Source of the DNA: Opitutaceae bacterium
GTDB taxonomy: Bacteria > Verrucomicrobiota > Verrucomicrobiia > Opitutales > Opitutaceae
NCBI GenBank assembly: GCA_947474995.1
Contig: CANJNJ010000002.1
Span: forward strand, 1 to 64,000
Length of the DNA stretch: 64,000 bases
Direction of reading: 5' to 3'
Shown: in pieces, positions 25,135 through 33,220 of the stretch
How positions within the stretch are numbered: position 1 is the stretch's first letter
Layout: each line of letters opens with the position of its first letter
Translations under genes and position numbers: made by a program
The notes under the pieces: generated by a model
Seen by the model: only the letters and a program-made list of their open reading frames with translations
The model's database searches: none
What the model was told of the DNA's origin: nothing

Positions 25135-26604
25135 TCAGGCCGACGCCCATAGTCTCCGCTGCCCGTCGACGAAACGCCCGACGATCGGACCGTGCAGGGC
25201 GTGGCGGCCGTTGGACAATCGCTGGCGCGCTCCGATCCAGACGTCGCGAATGGCCCGGCGTTCGAGAGCGAAGACGATGCTCGCCAGCAGCGTCTCCGCG
25301 TCGGCGCCGGCGATCGAGGGATCGTGGAGACTGACCGTGAAAAAATCCGCGGGCCGGCCGATCTCCAAGGCACCGCCGGTGGCGCCGAGGCTGCGCGCGC
25401 CGGCAACCGTGGCCGCATGGAAAAGCGCCGTGGCCGGGTCGGTCGTCAGCCCACTGCGGGGGCGCCGGGCGAGCCGCCGCTCATATTCGAGCAACCGCGC
25501 GTCTTTCAGCAAGTCGACCTGCACCGCGCTGTCCGTTCCCAGCGCGACACCCGCACCGGCTGCCAGCAATTTCTCGAATGGCGCCACCCCAAGGCCGAGA
25601 TTGTGGCCCGTAATCGGACAGGCACATGCGATGGCCCGGGCCGCGCCCAGCAACCGCACATCGTCGTCGGTGAGGTGAATGGCGTCGACGGCCGTGAATC
25701 GTTTGTCGACGAGGCCGTGCTCCGCGAGCAACGCGATCGGGGTCCGGCCGTATTCGGCCGTGCAAGCGGCGGCTTCCTCCGCCCGTGTCGCAACATGCAG
25801 ATGCCATCGCAACCGATGGCTCCGGGCGTAGGCCGCGAGAGCTTTGATCTGGTCCAGCGGCACGGCGCCGAGACTATAGGGCGCGACTCCGGTCCAGACC
25901 TCATCCGCGGCATAATTCTTCGCGGCCATGGTCCGCAACGCCTCGGCGTCGCGCAAAGACTGATCGACGGAGCCGGTGAAGAATGGCCCGGGGACCGAGC
26001 CCACCTCGCTCCGGTAGTCGGCCCGCGCGTAGGCGACCTGTAACAAGCCAATGCGAATTCCCACCTCGTGCGCGGCGCGCATCACTTCCTGAGCGAGAAA
26101 ATTTCTTTCCGGCCACGCGGTGCCGTCGGCCCGCTGCTGCAGGTAATGAAATTCTCCAACGCACGTGATGCCGGAAAGGAGCATCTCCATGAATACCATC
26201 CGGGCCGCGTCGAAGACATCTTCGGCGGAAATCATCCCGACCACCCGGTCGTGCGCCTCGCGCCAGCCATTGCCGGGGTCGCGATCGGCCCGGACCAGCC
26301 GCTCGGTCCGTCCGCGCAGGACGCGGTGAAACGCATGCGAATGCGCATTCACCAATCCGGGGAGGGCCGCTTGGCCCGCCAGCCGCCGGGCGGCGGCGAG
26401 GTCCGCTGGTTCGCGGGAAAAACGTGTGATGCGTCCCAGGGCATCGGAAAAAAAGGCCAGCCCGACCTCAAATTTTTCCCCGGTGTAGACGCAGTCGGGC
26501 AACCAGCCCGACTCGGTTGCCGGGTGTGGCGCACCAGGCTTGGGCGCCGTGGCTGGCGCCGCTGGCGTGGGTGGGTCGCGTCGGGGTAGAAATTTCTTGT
26601 CCAT
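25135..26604 (-). CDS. hutF: formimidoylglutamate deiminase-like amidohydrolase (HutF-like)
   Basis: 489 residues. Amidohydrolase metal ligands appear in order: NAHSHAFH (HxH), HLHVATR, DAIHLTD and LGTDSAV. The segment GITCVGEFHYLQQRADGT closely follows the EFHYLHHDPDG signature of HutF, which hydrolyses N-formimino-glutamate to formyl-glutamate in histidine degradation. The N-terminal 30 residues are Pro/Ala-rich and non-conserved. Start ATG 26602-26604; 16 upstream codons are open but look spurious. No other hut genes are in the window, so another deamination substrate remains possible. Confidence 0.78.
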   Translation of the reverse strand: MDKKFLPRRDPPTPAAPATAPKPGAPHPATESGWLPDCVYTGEKFEVGLAFFSDALGRITRFSREPADLAAARRLAGQAALPGLVNAHSHAFHRVLRGRTERLVRADRDPGNGWREAHDRVVGMISAEDVFDAARMVFMEMLLSGITCVGEFHYLQQRADGTAWPERNFLAQEVMRAAHEVGIRIGLLQVAYARADYRSEVGSVPGPFFTGSVDQSLRDAEALRTMAAKNYAADEVWTGVAPYSLGAVPLDQIKALAAYARSHRLRWHLHVATRAEEAAACTAEYGRTPIALLAEHGLVDKRFTAVDAIHLTDDDVRLLGAARAIACACPITGHNLGLGVAPFEKLLAAGAGVALGTDSAVQVDLLKDARLLEYERRLARRPRSGLTTDPATALFHAATVAGARSLGATGGALEIGRPADFFTVSLHDPSIAGADAETLLASIVFALERRAIRDVWIGARQRLSNGRHALHGPIVGRFVDGQRRLWASA

Positions 26605-26708
26605 CGGCCGGAAGATGAACCTCTCGCACTGTCGACAGGCGCGCAAACCCAAAGGGCCGTACCACCGTCAGGGAAGCCCGATTAACCGGCGGACAGCCGG
26701 TCGCCGCG

Positions 26709-27251
26709 TCAGTACTTCAACGTCGTCTCGGCCTCGTTGAGCACAAGCGTGACGCTGTCCCGGGTGATTTGGCGGATGCGCAGGTAGACCGTCTCACCCT
26801 GCACTTGAGTTTGGACGACATCCTTCGCCGCGGACGGCTTCCCGATGATGACGAGATAGGAGCGCCCGCCTTTTTCAAAGTTTCCGCTAATCTTCAAAGT
26901 CGCCACGCTCGCCTGCAAAAGTGCGGTGTCATCGAGGACCGGTTTTGGCGCCACAACCTGAACCACCGGAGCGTCACGCCCGCCCGGGCTCGGTGCCGGG
27001 GCCGCCACCACGGCTCCGGGCGGCCGGAATGGATTCAGTCTCGCATCGGGCGGCGGCGGCGTTTCATAGCGATTGTGAAAGAGCGCATCGATCCGATCCC
27101 GGACTTGTTTGAAGCGGGGAGACAGCGGCGGGGCGGCAGGAGCTTTGACGGCTCCGGGTTCCTTGGGTTCCTTGGTTTCGGCCGCACGCACACCAAGTAC
27201 GACAAAAAGTACCGCGAACACCAGCCGGGCAATATCCACCGGGGATTTCAT
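26709..27251 (-). CDS. PilP/GspC-like pilus-assembly protein
   Basis: 180 residues, last of the pilus-like operon. Signal peptide or anchor (ARLVFAVLFVVLGVRAAE), a Pro-rich linker (about 60-100), then a compact beta domain (ATLKISGNFEKGGRSYLVII, VYLRIRQITRDSVTL) like the homology region of PilP and GspC. In type IV pili PilP links the inner-membrane PilNO pair to the secretin PilQ. Its ATG overlaps the preceding gene by 4 bases, showing translational coupling. Identification relies on context plus fold-like pattern; sequence similarity is weak. Confidence 0.65.
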   Translation of the reverse strand: MKSPVDIARLVFAVLFVVLGVRAAETKEPKEPGAVKAPAAPPLSPRFKQVRDRIDALFHNRYETPPPPDARLNPFRPPGAVVAAPAPSPGGRDAPVVQVVAPKPVLDDTALLQASVATLKISGNFEKGGRSYLVIIGKPSAAKDVVQTQVQGETVYLRIRQITRDSVTLVLNEAETTLKY

Positions 27252-27802
27252 TTTTTTCCAAGCAGCTCGATCGACAAATCCAGGGCCAGACCGGCACCGT
27301 TGGCCCCGGTACGGGCAAAGTTGAAGCTCGTAATATTGACGAGGCGCGGGCCGGTTTCAAGCGCGAGGAGAAACGCCGCCACCTGCTCGTAGCTGCCCGT
27401 GGCGCGCAGCGTATAGGGAACCCGCTTGAACATCGGCGACGTATCGGTCGGCGGCGAGCTCAGTTGGTGCAACTCGGGCAGGCGCGCCTTGGTTTGCTCC
27501 TCCAATTTGTAGAAATACCAGAGGTTCTCGGCGAGGTTCTCCTCGACGACGAGATTCTCCTCGATCCGCCGGGCAATCTCGTGGGTCGCGGCGAGTTCCT
27601 GGCGCTGCGTCGAGCCGCCCACCAGCAGGGAAAGCATCGCCTCCCCTTCCTTGGCCCGATCCGCCTGCGCGACGGCGAGTTCTTCGTTCTGCCCCGAGAG
27701 AAACCACGCGGACAGGCCGAACAGGATCGCCGCGATGGCACAGCCTGCCGAATACGGATACCGGCGGAGCAAAAGGACAAAGCTTTCGAACTGGGTGTTC
27801 AC
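27248..27802 (-). CDS. PilO-like pilus-assembly protein
   Basis: 184 residues. One N-terminal transmembrane helix (AGCAIAAILFGLSAWFLSG), a coiled-coil stretch (about 45-110) and a small alpha/beta C-domain (VPYTLRATGSYEQVAAFLLALE, VNITSFNFAR) matching PilO/GspM topology. Overlaps its neighbours by 4 bases on both sides. It probably forms an inner-membrane heterodimer with the PilN-like product. Confidence 0.7.
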   Translation of the reverse strand: MNTQFESFVLLLRRYPYSAGCAIAAILFGLSAWFLSGQNEELAVAQADRAKEGEAMLSLLVGGSTQRQELAATHEIARRIEENLVVEENLAENLWYFYKLEEQTKARLPELHQLSSPPTDTSPMFKRVPYTLRATGSYEQVAAFLLALETGPRLVNITSFNFARTGANGAGLALDLSIELLGKK

Positions 27803-28401
27803 GTCTTCGTGGACTTCAAACGGAAAACAATTTCAAAATGGAGCGTTTCTCCGGTGGAACCGCGGTCGACGTCGGTGAGCCCGATATCGCGGAAAAGCGG
27901 CGCCACTTTGTCATCGCGCCGCAACTGCTCGACATACCCGCCGAGGAGTCGGGTCGCGCGCTCGGATTTTTCCCGCACGCTGCCGCGGACGATGACTCCG
28001 CTCTCATTCCATTCGATGATATCAATCACCATTTGCTCGGGGCGCGTGCGACCGATGTGATTAAGAAATCCCGAGACATAGAGTTGGGTTCGGACCAGCG
28101 TGTAGGCTTGATCGATTTTCCCCCCTTCGACCGCGTAGTCGCGCTGCATGCGCTGGATGTCGAGCATCTCGGCGCGATTTTCCACGATGCGTTGTTCCCA
28201 ATCGCGAATCTGGTGCCGCAAGCTCAGGTTCAGGTATCCCAGCCAGCCCGTAAAAAGCAGCGCGCCCGCCGCAAAAGCGGTGAAAACCACGTTGATGAGA
28301 AACCGCGTACCAACGACATTGTCCTCGGGCAGTTCCGACTCGATGCGACAATCCACATGCCAGTGCGGACTGAGAATCATTGGGTCACGACTTCGGCTCA
28401 T
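27799..28401 (-). CDS. PilN-like pilus-assembly protein
   Basis: 200 residues. A short cytoplasmic N-tail, a transmembrane helix near 33-55 (INVVFTAFAAGALLFTGWLG), a coiled coil (LRHQIRDWEQRIVENRAEML) and a ferredoxin-like C-domain (VIDIIEWNESGVIVRGSV). This is the PilN layout, in which the N-tail binds PilM. It overlaps the PilM-like gene by 17 bases and the PilO-like gene by 4. The classic N-terminal INLLPWR motif is not visible, so it is a divergent member or a GspL-like periplasmic half. Confidence 0.7.
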   Translation of the reverse strand: MSRSRDPMILSPHWHVDCRIESELPEDNVVGTRFLINVVFTAFAAGALLFTGWLGYLNLSLRHQIRDWEQRIVENRAEMLDIQRMQRDYAVEGGKIDQAYTLVRTQLYVSGFLNHIGRTRPEQMVIDIIEWNESGVIVRGSVREKSERATRLLGGYVEQLRRDDKVAPLFRDIGLTDVDRGSTGETLHFEIVFRLKSTKT

Positions 28402-29467
28402 GGGGAACGGCGGGGGCGAGTTCGGAAATCAGACTCAAGGGTTGAAACCATGTCCGGCCGGGTGGCGGGACATCGGGGGCAAGCTGGATTCCGGATAACG
28501 GCAACCAAGTGTCCAAATTGGGCACGAGGAATTCGAGATCAATCGCGGCGCACATCGCCTCTTCCAACCAACCCAGATTAGCCGGGAGGTGAGCGCAAAA
28601 GAGCGCCCCGATCGGCTGCCCGGTCTGCATTTCAAAATAGTCCACCGCCGGCTTGAGATGGCGCGTCAGCATGCGTACGAGACGGCGGCTATGGGAGCGA
28701 AGTTCCTCGGTCGGTTCCGCCAGTTGCTGCCGCGCCGTCGCGATATCAGGCGCCGCCAACTCCTTCATGGCCGCTTCCAGGATGGAAAGTAGGCCGTGGG
28801 GCAATGTCGCCGGCGTATGCACACCGTCACGGGCCACGAAATAGATCCGGGTCTGGGCCTGGCCGATCTCACAAACGACGGCGGCGTGGGGATAGGCCGT
28901 CTCCCGCATGTAACGCGACAGCGCCCCGAGCAAGGCGACGCTTCCCACCTCCAGGCGGCGCGGCCGCAGGCCGAGTTTGCGCAGGCGTTGCTGCAAATCG
29001 CGCACCCCGCTCACCGGCAGGCCAAGCAACAAACCCGGACGCGACGGGGTGGCCGGCGTAAAAAGTTCGCCATCGAGGGGATGTAGCGCGCTCACCTGCC
29101 ACTCATTCACCAGGGTGATCTTCGCCTGCTCGGCGAGCAGGGCGGCCAGATAGTTTGGCTCGGTCATGCGCCGGGTATTGACGGTTTCGCGCACGAGCAA
29201 TCGCTCGGGGGGATGGAAGCCGCAATAAGCCGGCAGATAGCCCTGCCCCTTCTCCGGAAACGCCGTCCGGAGCCATTGCTCGACGGCCCCGTCGTCACCG
29301 GTGGAAAACTCGGCAAACGAATCCACCAACAGCGGCTTTTCGTCGAGCCGCCCCAAACGGGCCACTTGGACCGAGTGGTCGGTCTGGTTCCACAACATGC
29401 CCGTGCGTTGGTTGCGGGCCAGCAAAGATAGGGCGGGCATGACGTTCAGGCGGGCAATCCTGAACAC
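28385..29467 (-). CDS. PilM-like actin-fold pilus protein
   Basis: 360 residues, soluble, no signal peptide. Scattered pieces fit the PilM/GspL-cytoplasmic actin-like fold: an early strand, GLLLGLPVSGVRDLQQRLRK (subdomain linker), then HAAVVCEIGQAQTRIYFVARDG, the second phosphate-binding-like strand pair. Residues LLSILEAAMKELAAPD to LTRHLKPAVDYFEMQTG match the helical part. The N-terminal ATP-loop is poorly conserved. It begins a four-gene overlapping unit (PilM, N, O, P), 50 bases after the pilX-like gene. Confidence 0.72.
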   Translation of the reverse strand: MFRIARLNVMPALSLLARNQRTGMLWNQTDHSVQVARLGRLDEKPLLVDSFAEFSTGDDGAVEQWLRTAFPEKGQGYLPAYCGFHPPERLLVRETVNTRRMTEPNYLAALLAEQAKITLVNEWQVSALHPLDGELFTPATPSRPGLLLGLPVSGVRDLQQRLRKLGLRPRRLEVGSVALLGALSRYMRETAYPHAAVVCEIGQAQTRIYFVARDGVHTPATLPHGLLSILEAAMKELAAPDIATARQQLAEPTEELRSHSRRLVRMLTRHLKPAVDYFEMQTGQPIGALFCAHLPANLGWLEEAMCAAIDLEFLVPNLDTWLPLSGIQLAPDVPPPGRTWFQPLSLISELAPAVPHEPKS

Positions 29468-29517
29468 GACGCGCTCTTCCCAAACTCGCGAGCAGAAAAA
29501 TCCGCGTGCGACTACGC

Positions 29518-30843
29518 CTAACTCCCATTGATCGACTCCCGCCAGTCGGAAATGGCATACGGGGTATCAATGCCGCCGAACACCGTCTGCCGCAATCTCA
29601 AGTCGTAGTGGATAACCGGAGCCGAACCGGTGAAGCTGACTTTCTTGGCCACAATCGAACCGTAGATCGCGTTGTTGCTCGCGACGGTGAAACAACCGGC
29701 CGGCGTGTAAATCACCCCATAAAATGCCGTCGCGGTATTCATATCGGGCACCGTCAGCGTGTTGTTACTGTAGATCGCCAGGCGCCGCGGATCCTTGGTG
29801 AGATTGTTAATGCCACCGGCGTAAATCGCGATGTCGTTGCCCGCAAAAACCTCCAGGCTGCCGTTCGTCGAGATTTCGATCTGCGCGGTCGTAGCACTGG
29901 TAAGTCCAACGTAGAAATTCCCGGATACCACCAGCCGCACGGGGCCATCGACGATGATCTTGGTCGTACCCCGCAAATCGAGGCCGGAAGAATAATAGAT
30001 GGCCGGAACGGTATCGGCCGCATTGCCAATGGTGGTCGTAGAATTCAGCGTCGGATTCGACAAGGTCGTACCGGACCCTGAAATCGTCTTGATACTGAAA
30101 ATCGGCTGATAGGGGCTGGTGCTGACTCGGGTCGTATCAATTTTGGTCGCGACCGGCGTCGTCGGGCCATAAACCCGGCCACTGGTGCTATACGACGGAC
30201 CGCCACTGTAGTTGGAAGCGACATACCCTTTAATCTGCGCGTTGACCAACTGCACCGTTGCCGCGGTGGGCGCCGTCGCGGTGGACGCGATGACGGCCGA
30301 GTAGGTCGGAGTCTGGCTGGCGTAGGTGCCGAGCGACGAATCGTAACTATCGGCCGTCCCGGCGCTGCTGAACACCACGTTGCTGGTCGTCGCCGCGACC
30401 GCGTTGACGAAAAGCGGAGCCTGGGCCGAGGTCGAGGACAGCGTGCGGCTGACACTCGTGCCGTCGGTGGCCTGCGTCGTGCCCGTGACCGTGACGGTGC
30501 GGGTGCCGGCACTGCCGTCGTAACTGGTCACCGTAAGGCTAATCGTGCCGGTGGAACCGCTCTCGAAACTGAAACCAGAAAGGGTCTTGTTCGCCGTGGT
30601 ACCCGCAATGGTCCAGGTGCTCCAATCGTTCTTGTTCAACGCCCAGAGCGCCTCCTCCATGCCGGTCTCCGCGAGCTCGATACTGTGCGTGTCCTGGGCG
30701 GAGCGACTGCTCAAGGCCAGCGTGCGATAGCAAACGGTCAGATAGCTGCCCAGCGCGATGGCCAGAACCGTCGCAAAGCAAAGCGCGGCCAGCATGGCCG
30801 CGCCACGCTCAGAAGACCGACGATTTGCGAAACGAAGCATCAT
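29518..30843 (-). CDS. PilX-like minor pilin with beta-rich C-terminus
   Basis: 441 residues. The N-terminus RRSSERGAAMLAALCFATVL is a prepilin-type leader of the PilX class (cleavage after Gly, short hydrophobic helix to about 40), followed by AETGMEEALWALN typical of PilX-like proteins. The long remainder is Ser/Thr/Gly-rich beta sequence, ending in FYGVIYTPAGCFTVASNNAIYGSIVAKK, similar to C-terminal domains of verrucomicrobial PilX-like proteins. Overlaps the PilW-like gene by 4 bases. Confidence 0.75.
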   Translation of the reverse strand: MMLRFANRRSSERGAAMLAALCFATVLAIALGSYLTVCYRTLALSSRSAQDTHSIELAETGMEEALWALNKNDWSTWTIAGTTANKTLSGFSFESGSTGTISLTVTSYDGSAGTRTVTVTGTTQATDGTSVSRTLSSTSAQAPLFVNAVAATTSNVVFSSAGTADSYDSSLGTYASQTPTYSAVIASTATAPTAATVQLVNAQIKGYVASNYSGGPSYSTSGRVYGPTTPVATKIDTTRVSTSPYQPIFSIKTISGSGTTLSNPTLNSTTTIGNAADTVPAIYYSSGLDLRGTTKIIVDGPVRLVVSGNFYVGLTSATTAQIEISTNGSLEVFAGNDIAIYAGGINNLTKDPRRLAIYSNNTLTVPDMNTATAFYGVIYTPAGCFTVASNNAIYGSIVAKKVSFTGSAPVIHYDLRLRQTVFGGIDTPYAISDWRESINGS

Positions 30844-31409
30844 TTCAGGGCGGGTTTGTTGCGCAGCAAGACCCGCGGCGAGACCGTGGAATAAAGTGCC
30901 CGAGTACCGGCGGCGGACGTGCCTGCACCCGTGGTATACGAAACCTCCACGCTCTTGACGCTTTGCGGGCCGGAGGTAACCGCGTTGCCCGAGGCGTCGA
31001 AATAATTAATCGCGAATGCGGTCACTCCGTTTAGAAGCGTCTGGGTGCCCGCGGAATCCGTCCGCGTAACATTCTGGTTGCTTGATGAATAGGAGTAACT
31101 CACCGCGGTCGTACCACCTGAAACCTGTTTCGTCAGCGCCAGATCGGTCGCCGTTGCCGTGGTCAATTGAACCGCCGCGCTCACATCCTGCGTAATCCGA
31201 CCCAAGGTCCGCCGGCTCTCCACCTCCTGATGCTGCGTATTGACCAACCGCGTGAGATTGCGTCCAACAAACAAATACGCGGAAAGAATCCCGGCGAAGA
31301 CGATGGCCGAAATGCCCGAAGCCACCATCAGCTCCACGAGCGTGAAACCGCGGCGGCGCGATGGTCTATGAACGCTGGTACGTGACATAGAGTCCGTTGT
31401 TGCCGACAT
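30840..31409 (-). CDS. PilW-like prepilin
   Basis: 189 residues. The prepilin-peptidase site is textbook: SRRRG at 17-21, then FTLVELMVASGISAIVFAG, giving processing after Gly21 and methylation of Phe22. The helical spine continues through SAYLFVGRNLTRL, and the C-terminal beta sheet is Ser/Thr-rich. In type IV pili or type II pseudopili, PilW/GspJ proteins are minor tip subunits. It overlaps the upstream PilV-like gene by 44 bases. Confidence 0.85.
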   Translation of the reverse strand: MSATTDSMSRTSVHRPSRRRGFTLVELMVASGISAIVFAGILSAYLFVGRNLTRLVNTQHQEVESRRTLGRITQDVSAAVQLTTATATDLALTKQVSGGTTAVSYSYSSSNQNVTRTDSAGTQTLLNGVTAFAINYFDASGNAVTSGPQSVKSVEVSYTTGAGTSAAGTRALYSTVSPRVLLRNKPALK

Positions 31410-31842
31410 AGGTGGTACCAGTGCGCGTATAGGAGCGCCCGGTATTTCCCCGCCACGTCACCGTGTAGGTGACTTTCTTGAGATCGGTCTTCACCGCCGT
31501 AATCGTCCGCGTGCAGCGAAAGTCCTTGCTGATCGCCGGGATATTCGAACCGAAGACAAAGCCCGACGAGATATTCGAACTCTGACTACTCGCATCGACA
31601 CTTACGGTGACCGGGGTCGTGAGCGCACTAACCGTGGCGTAACTGCTCAGACGGATATTGTCTATCTGGCCATGAATGATCTGCATTGCGATCGTCTGCT
31701 TGCGGGAAACATCCAACATTTCCGTTCCGGAAATGATCACTTGGATCATCCCAACGATGCCCATCAACATCACGGCAGAAGCCACCATTACCTCAACCAA
31801 GGTAAAAGCCTTAACGCTTTGGCGCCGTTTCTTTCCAATCAT
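31366..31842 (-). CDS. PilV-like prepilin with Ala at the cleavage site
   Basis: 158 residues. SVKA followed by FTLVEVMVASAVMLMGIVG is a prepilin signal, but the residue before the processed Phe is Ala12, not the usual Gly. The helix runs into IIHGQIDNIRLSSYA, as in PilV/GspI proteins. Twin Thr/Ser-rich strands follow. First gene of the operon; its promoter should lie in 31843-32065. Confidence 0.82.
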   Translation of the reverse strand: MIGKKRRQSVKAFTLVEVMVASAVMLMGIVGMIQVIISGTEMLDVSRKQTIAMQIIHGQIDNIRLSSYATVSALTTPVTVSVDASSQSSNISSGFVFGSNIPAISKDFRCTRTITAVKTDLKKVTYTVTWRGNTGRSYTRTGTTYVGNNGLYVTYQRS

Positions 31843-31895
31843 CTAAAAAACTAAGTGAGTATTACTACCCATAGTCTGTTGAGGATATAATACGG

Positions 31896-31901
31896 GTCAA
31901 G
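31896..31901 (-). promoter_or_regulatory. possible -35 box for the pilus-like operon
   Basis: TTGACC on the minus strand, 54 bases ahead of the PilV-like start, is followed about 18 bases on by GACTAT as a weak -10. The region also has two TACGTA palindromes (near 31920-31937) that could be operator half-sites. Tentative. Confidence 0.25.
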
Positions 31902-31952
31902 GAAACCTGTTACGGACAATACGTAGATTAATACGTAATGACACTTACATAA

Positions 31953-31974
31953 GGCTGTTTAGGCCAAAACAGCC
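31953..31974. terminator. hairpin downstream of the nucleotidyltransferase-kinase gene
   Basis: GGCTGTTT (31953-31960) pairs with AAACAGCC (31967-31974) across a 6-base loop, about 90 bases past the stop at 32066. No proper T-run on the minus strand. Confidence 0.4.
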
Positions 31975-32065
31975 AAGGCATTACCCCTATTTTATTTATA
32001 CTGACTGACCCCATACACCTTAACCTCGTCACCGAACGCGTCACTCTTTGCCTCCGCTCCAAAGA

Positions 32066-33151
32066 TCAGCGGACAACGAGAAATGGCTCGACCGGTCGAA
32101 AGCCGGGGCGGCGGCAGGCGGCATCCCGGGCGCCAGATTCCGAAAATAGAAAAACCGCATAACCGCCGAAGCCACCGCCGCAGTATTTCCAAGCAAGCGA
32201 ACCCGTCACGTCGACCGGCAAGTGCGGCATACCCTCGCCCTGCTGCATCACATAAGATTGGCGAACCGAGTCAGCGAGTTGGGCCAAGTCGCTTCGCCAA
32301 ACTGCGGCCCGCGCGGTCGCACCCGCGCGCTCGATCGCGTCGTAGTCGCGCGGTCGATCGGCAAGGTTTGGCGTGTCATGCGGCGAACCGGTCCAAAAAA
32401 GCGCCATCCGTCCGCTCAGAAAGTCCCCATTGTGCTTCAATTCCAAGACCGGGCGCCGACCGCTCCGCCAGACACACAAGCCGGTCTCGGAGATGATCGC
32501 CGGATCCTGCCAGCCGACCCCGAGGTCGAGTTCGGACGCCACGCCGTCACGACCGTTGAGGAGCGCCCATGCGCCACTGCCGCCGAGGCCGGCGTTATGT
32601 TCGTAGGGCCACTCCCGCAAAGAGACCGTCGGAGAGATGGCGCAATTGACCACGAACGCCCCGGGGCGGGCGAAACGGGGAACGTCGAGCCACCCACCGG
32701 CAAAATCCACCCGCAGCGGCGCAACTTCCGGCGCGCGGATGAATTTTACGATCTGCGAAGTCGAAACGGGCGAAAACTGTGGCGGCGTTTTGGGGAGGAC
32801 GACGTAGCGCGCGCCGACTTGCGCACACAGCTCCCGCTTGCTCGCGCCATATTTGTCGTCCTCGGTGACGACGAGAATGTTGGGCCGCAGTCGGAGGAAA
32901 TCATCCTTGAAGTCGAGTCCCTCCTCCTGACCCGTGGTCACCACCACCTCATCCACCATGTCGAGGGCGGCAATGACCGCGCGTTTGTGATCATCGGGGA
33001 GCGAACTGCGCCGCTGCTTGTGCTGCCACAACACCTCGGCCGACGCGAAACACACCGTCAGATGGTCACCCAGCGCGCGGGCCTCGCGAAAGAATTGAAT
33101 ATGCCCCGCATGGATAATGTCGTAGCAGCCGGAAACGAGGACGCGAATCAT
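32066..33151 (-). CDS. nucleotidyltransferase fused to a short GHMP-kinase-like domain
   Basis: 361 residues. Residues 1-140 are a cytidylyltransferase-like domain: GCYDIIHAGH (8-17, HxGH) and a conserved DFKDDFLRLRPNILVVTEDD region, as in the C-domain of the heptose kinase/adenylyltransferase HldE. From about 145 it resembles GHMP kinases of the HddA type: APLRVDFAGGWLDVP, NAGLGGSGAWALL (ATP loop, 187-199) and CGGGFGGYAVFL (324-335). At about 215 residues the kinase half is short for the family. A two-step activation of a sugar phosphate is plausible. I chose ATG 33149-33151; 33163 is the alternative. Confidence 0.82.
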   Translation of the reverse strand: MIRVLVSGCYDIIHAGHIQFFREARALGDHLTVCFASAEVLWQHKQRRSSLPDDHKRAVIAALDMVDEVVVTTGQEEGLDFKDDFLRLRPNILVVTEDDKYGASKRELCAQVGARYVVLPKTPPQFSPVSTSQIVKFIRAPEVAPLRVDFAGGWLDVPRFARPGAFVVNCAISPTVSLREWPYEHNAGLGGSGAWALLNGRDGVASELDLGVGWQDPAIISETGLCVWRSGRRPVLELKHNGDFLSGRMALFWTGSPHDTPNLADRPRDYDAIERAGATARAAVWRSDLAQLADSVRQSYVMQQGEGMPHLPVDVTGSLAWKYCGGGFGGYAVFLFSESGARDAACRRPGFRPVEPFLVVR

Positions 33152-33220
33152 GGGATGCACCAAGCACGCCGATGAGCCCGCGACACGTCAATCAGTCAGC
33201 ATCGGCCGTCCGCCCCACGG

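Noticed and set aside
31920-31937. Two TACGTA sites upstream of the pilus-like operon as a sure operator
   Set aside because: Six-base palindromes are too short to claim without conservation; kept only as a remark.
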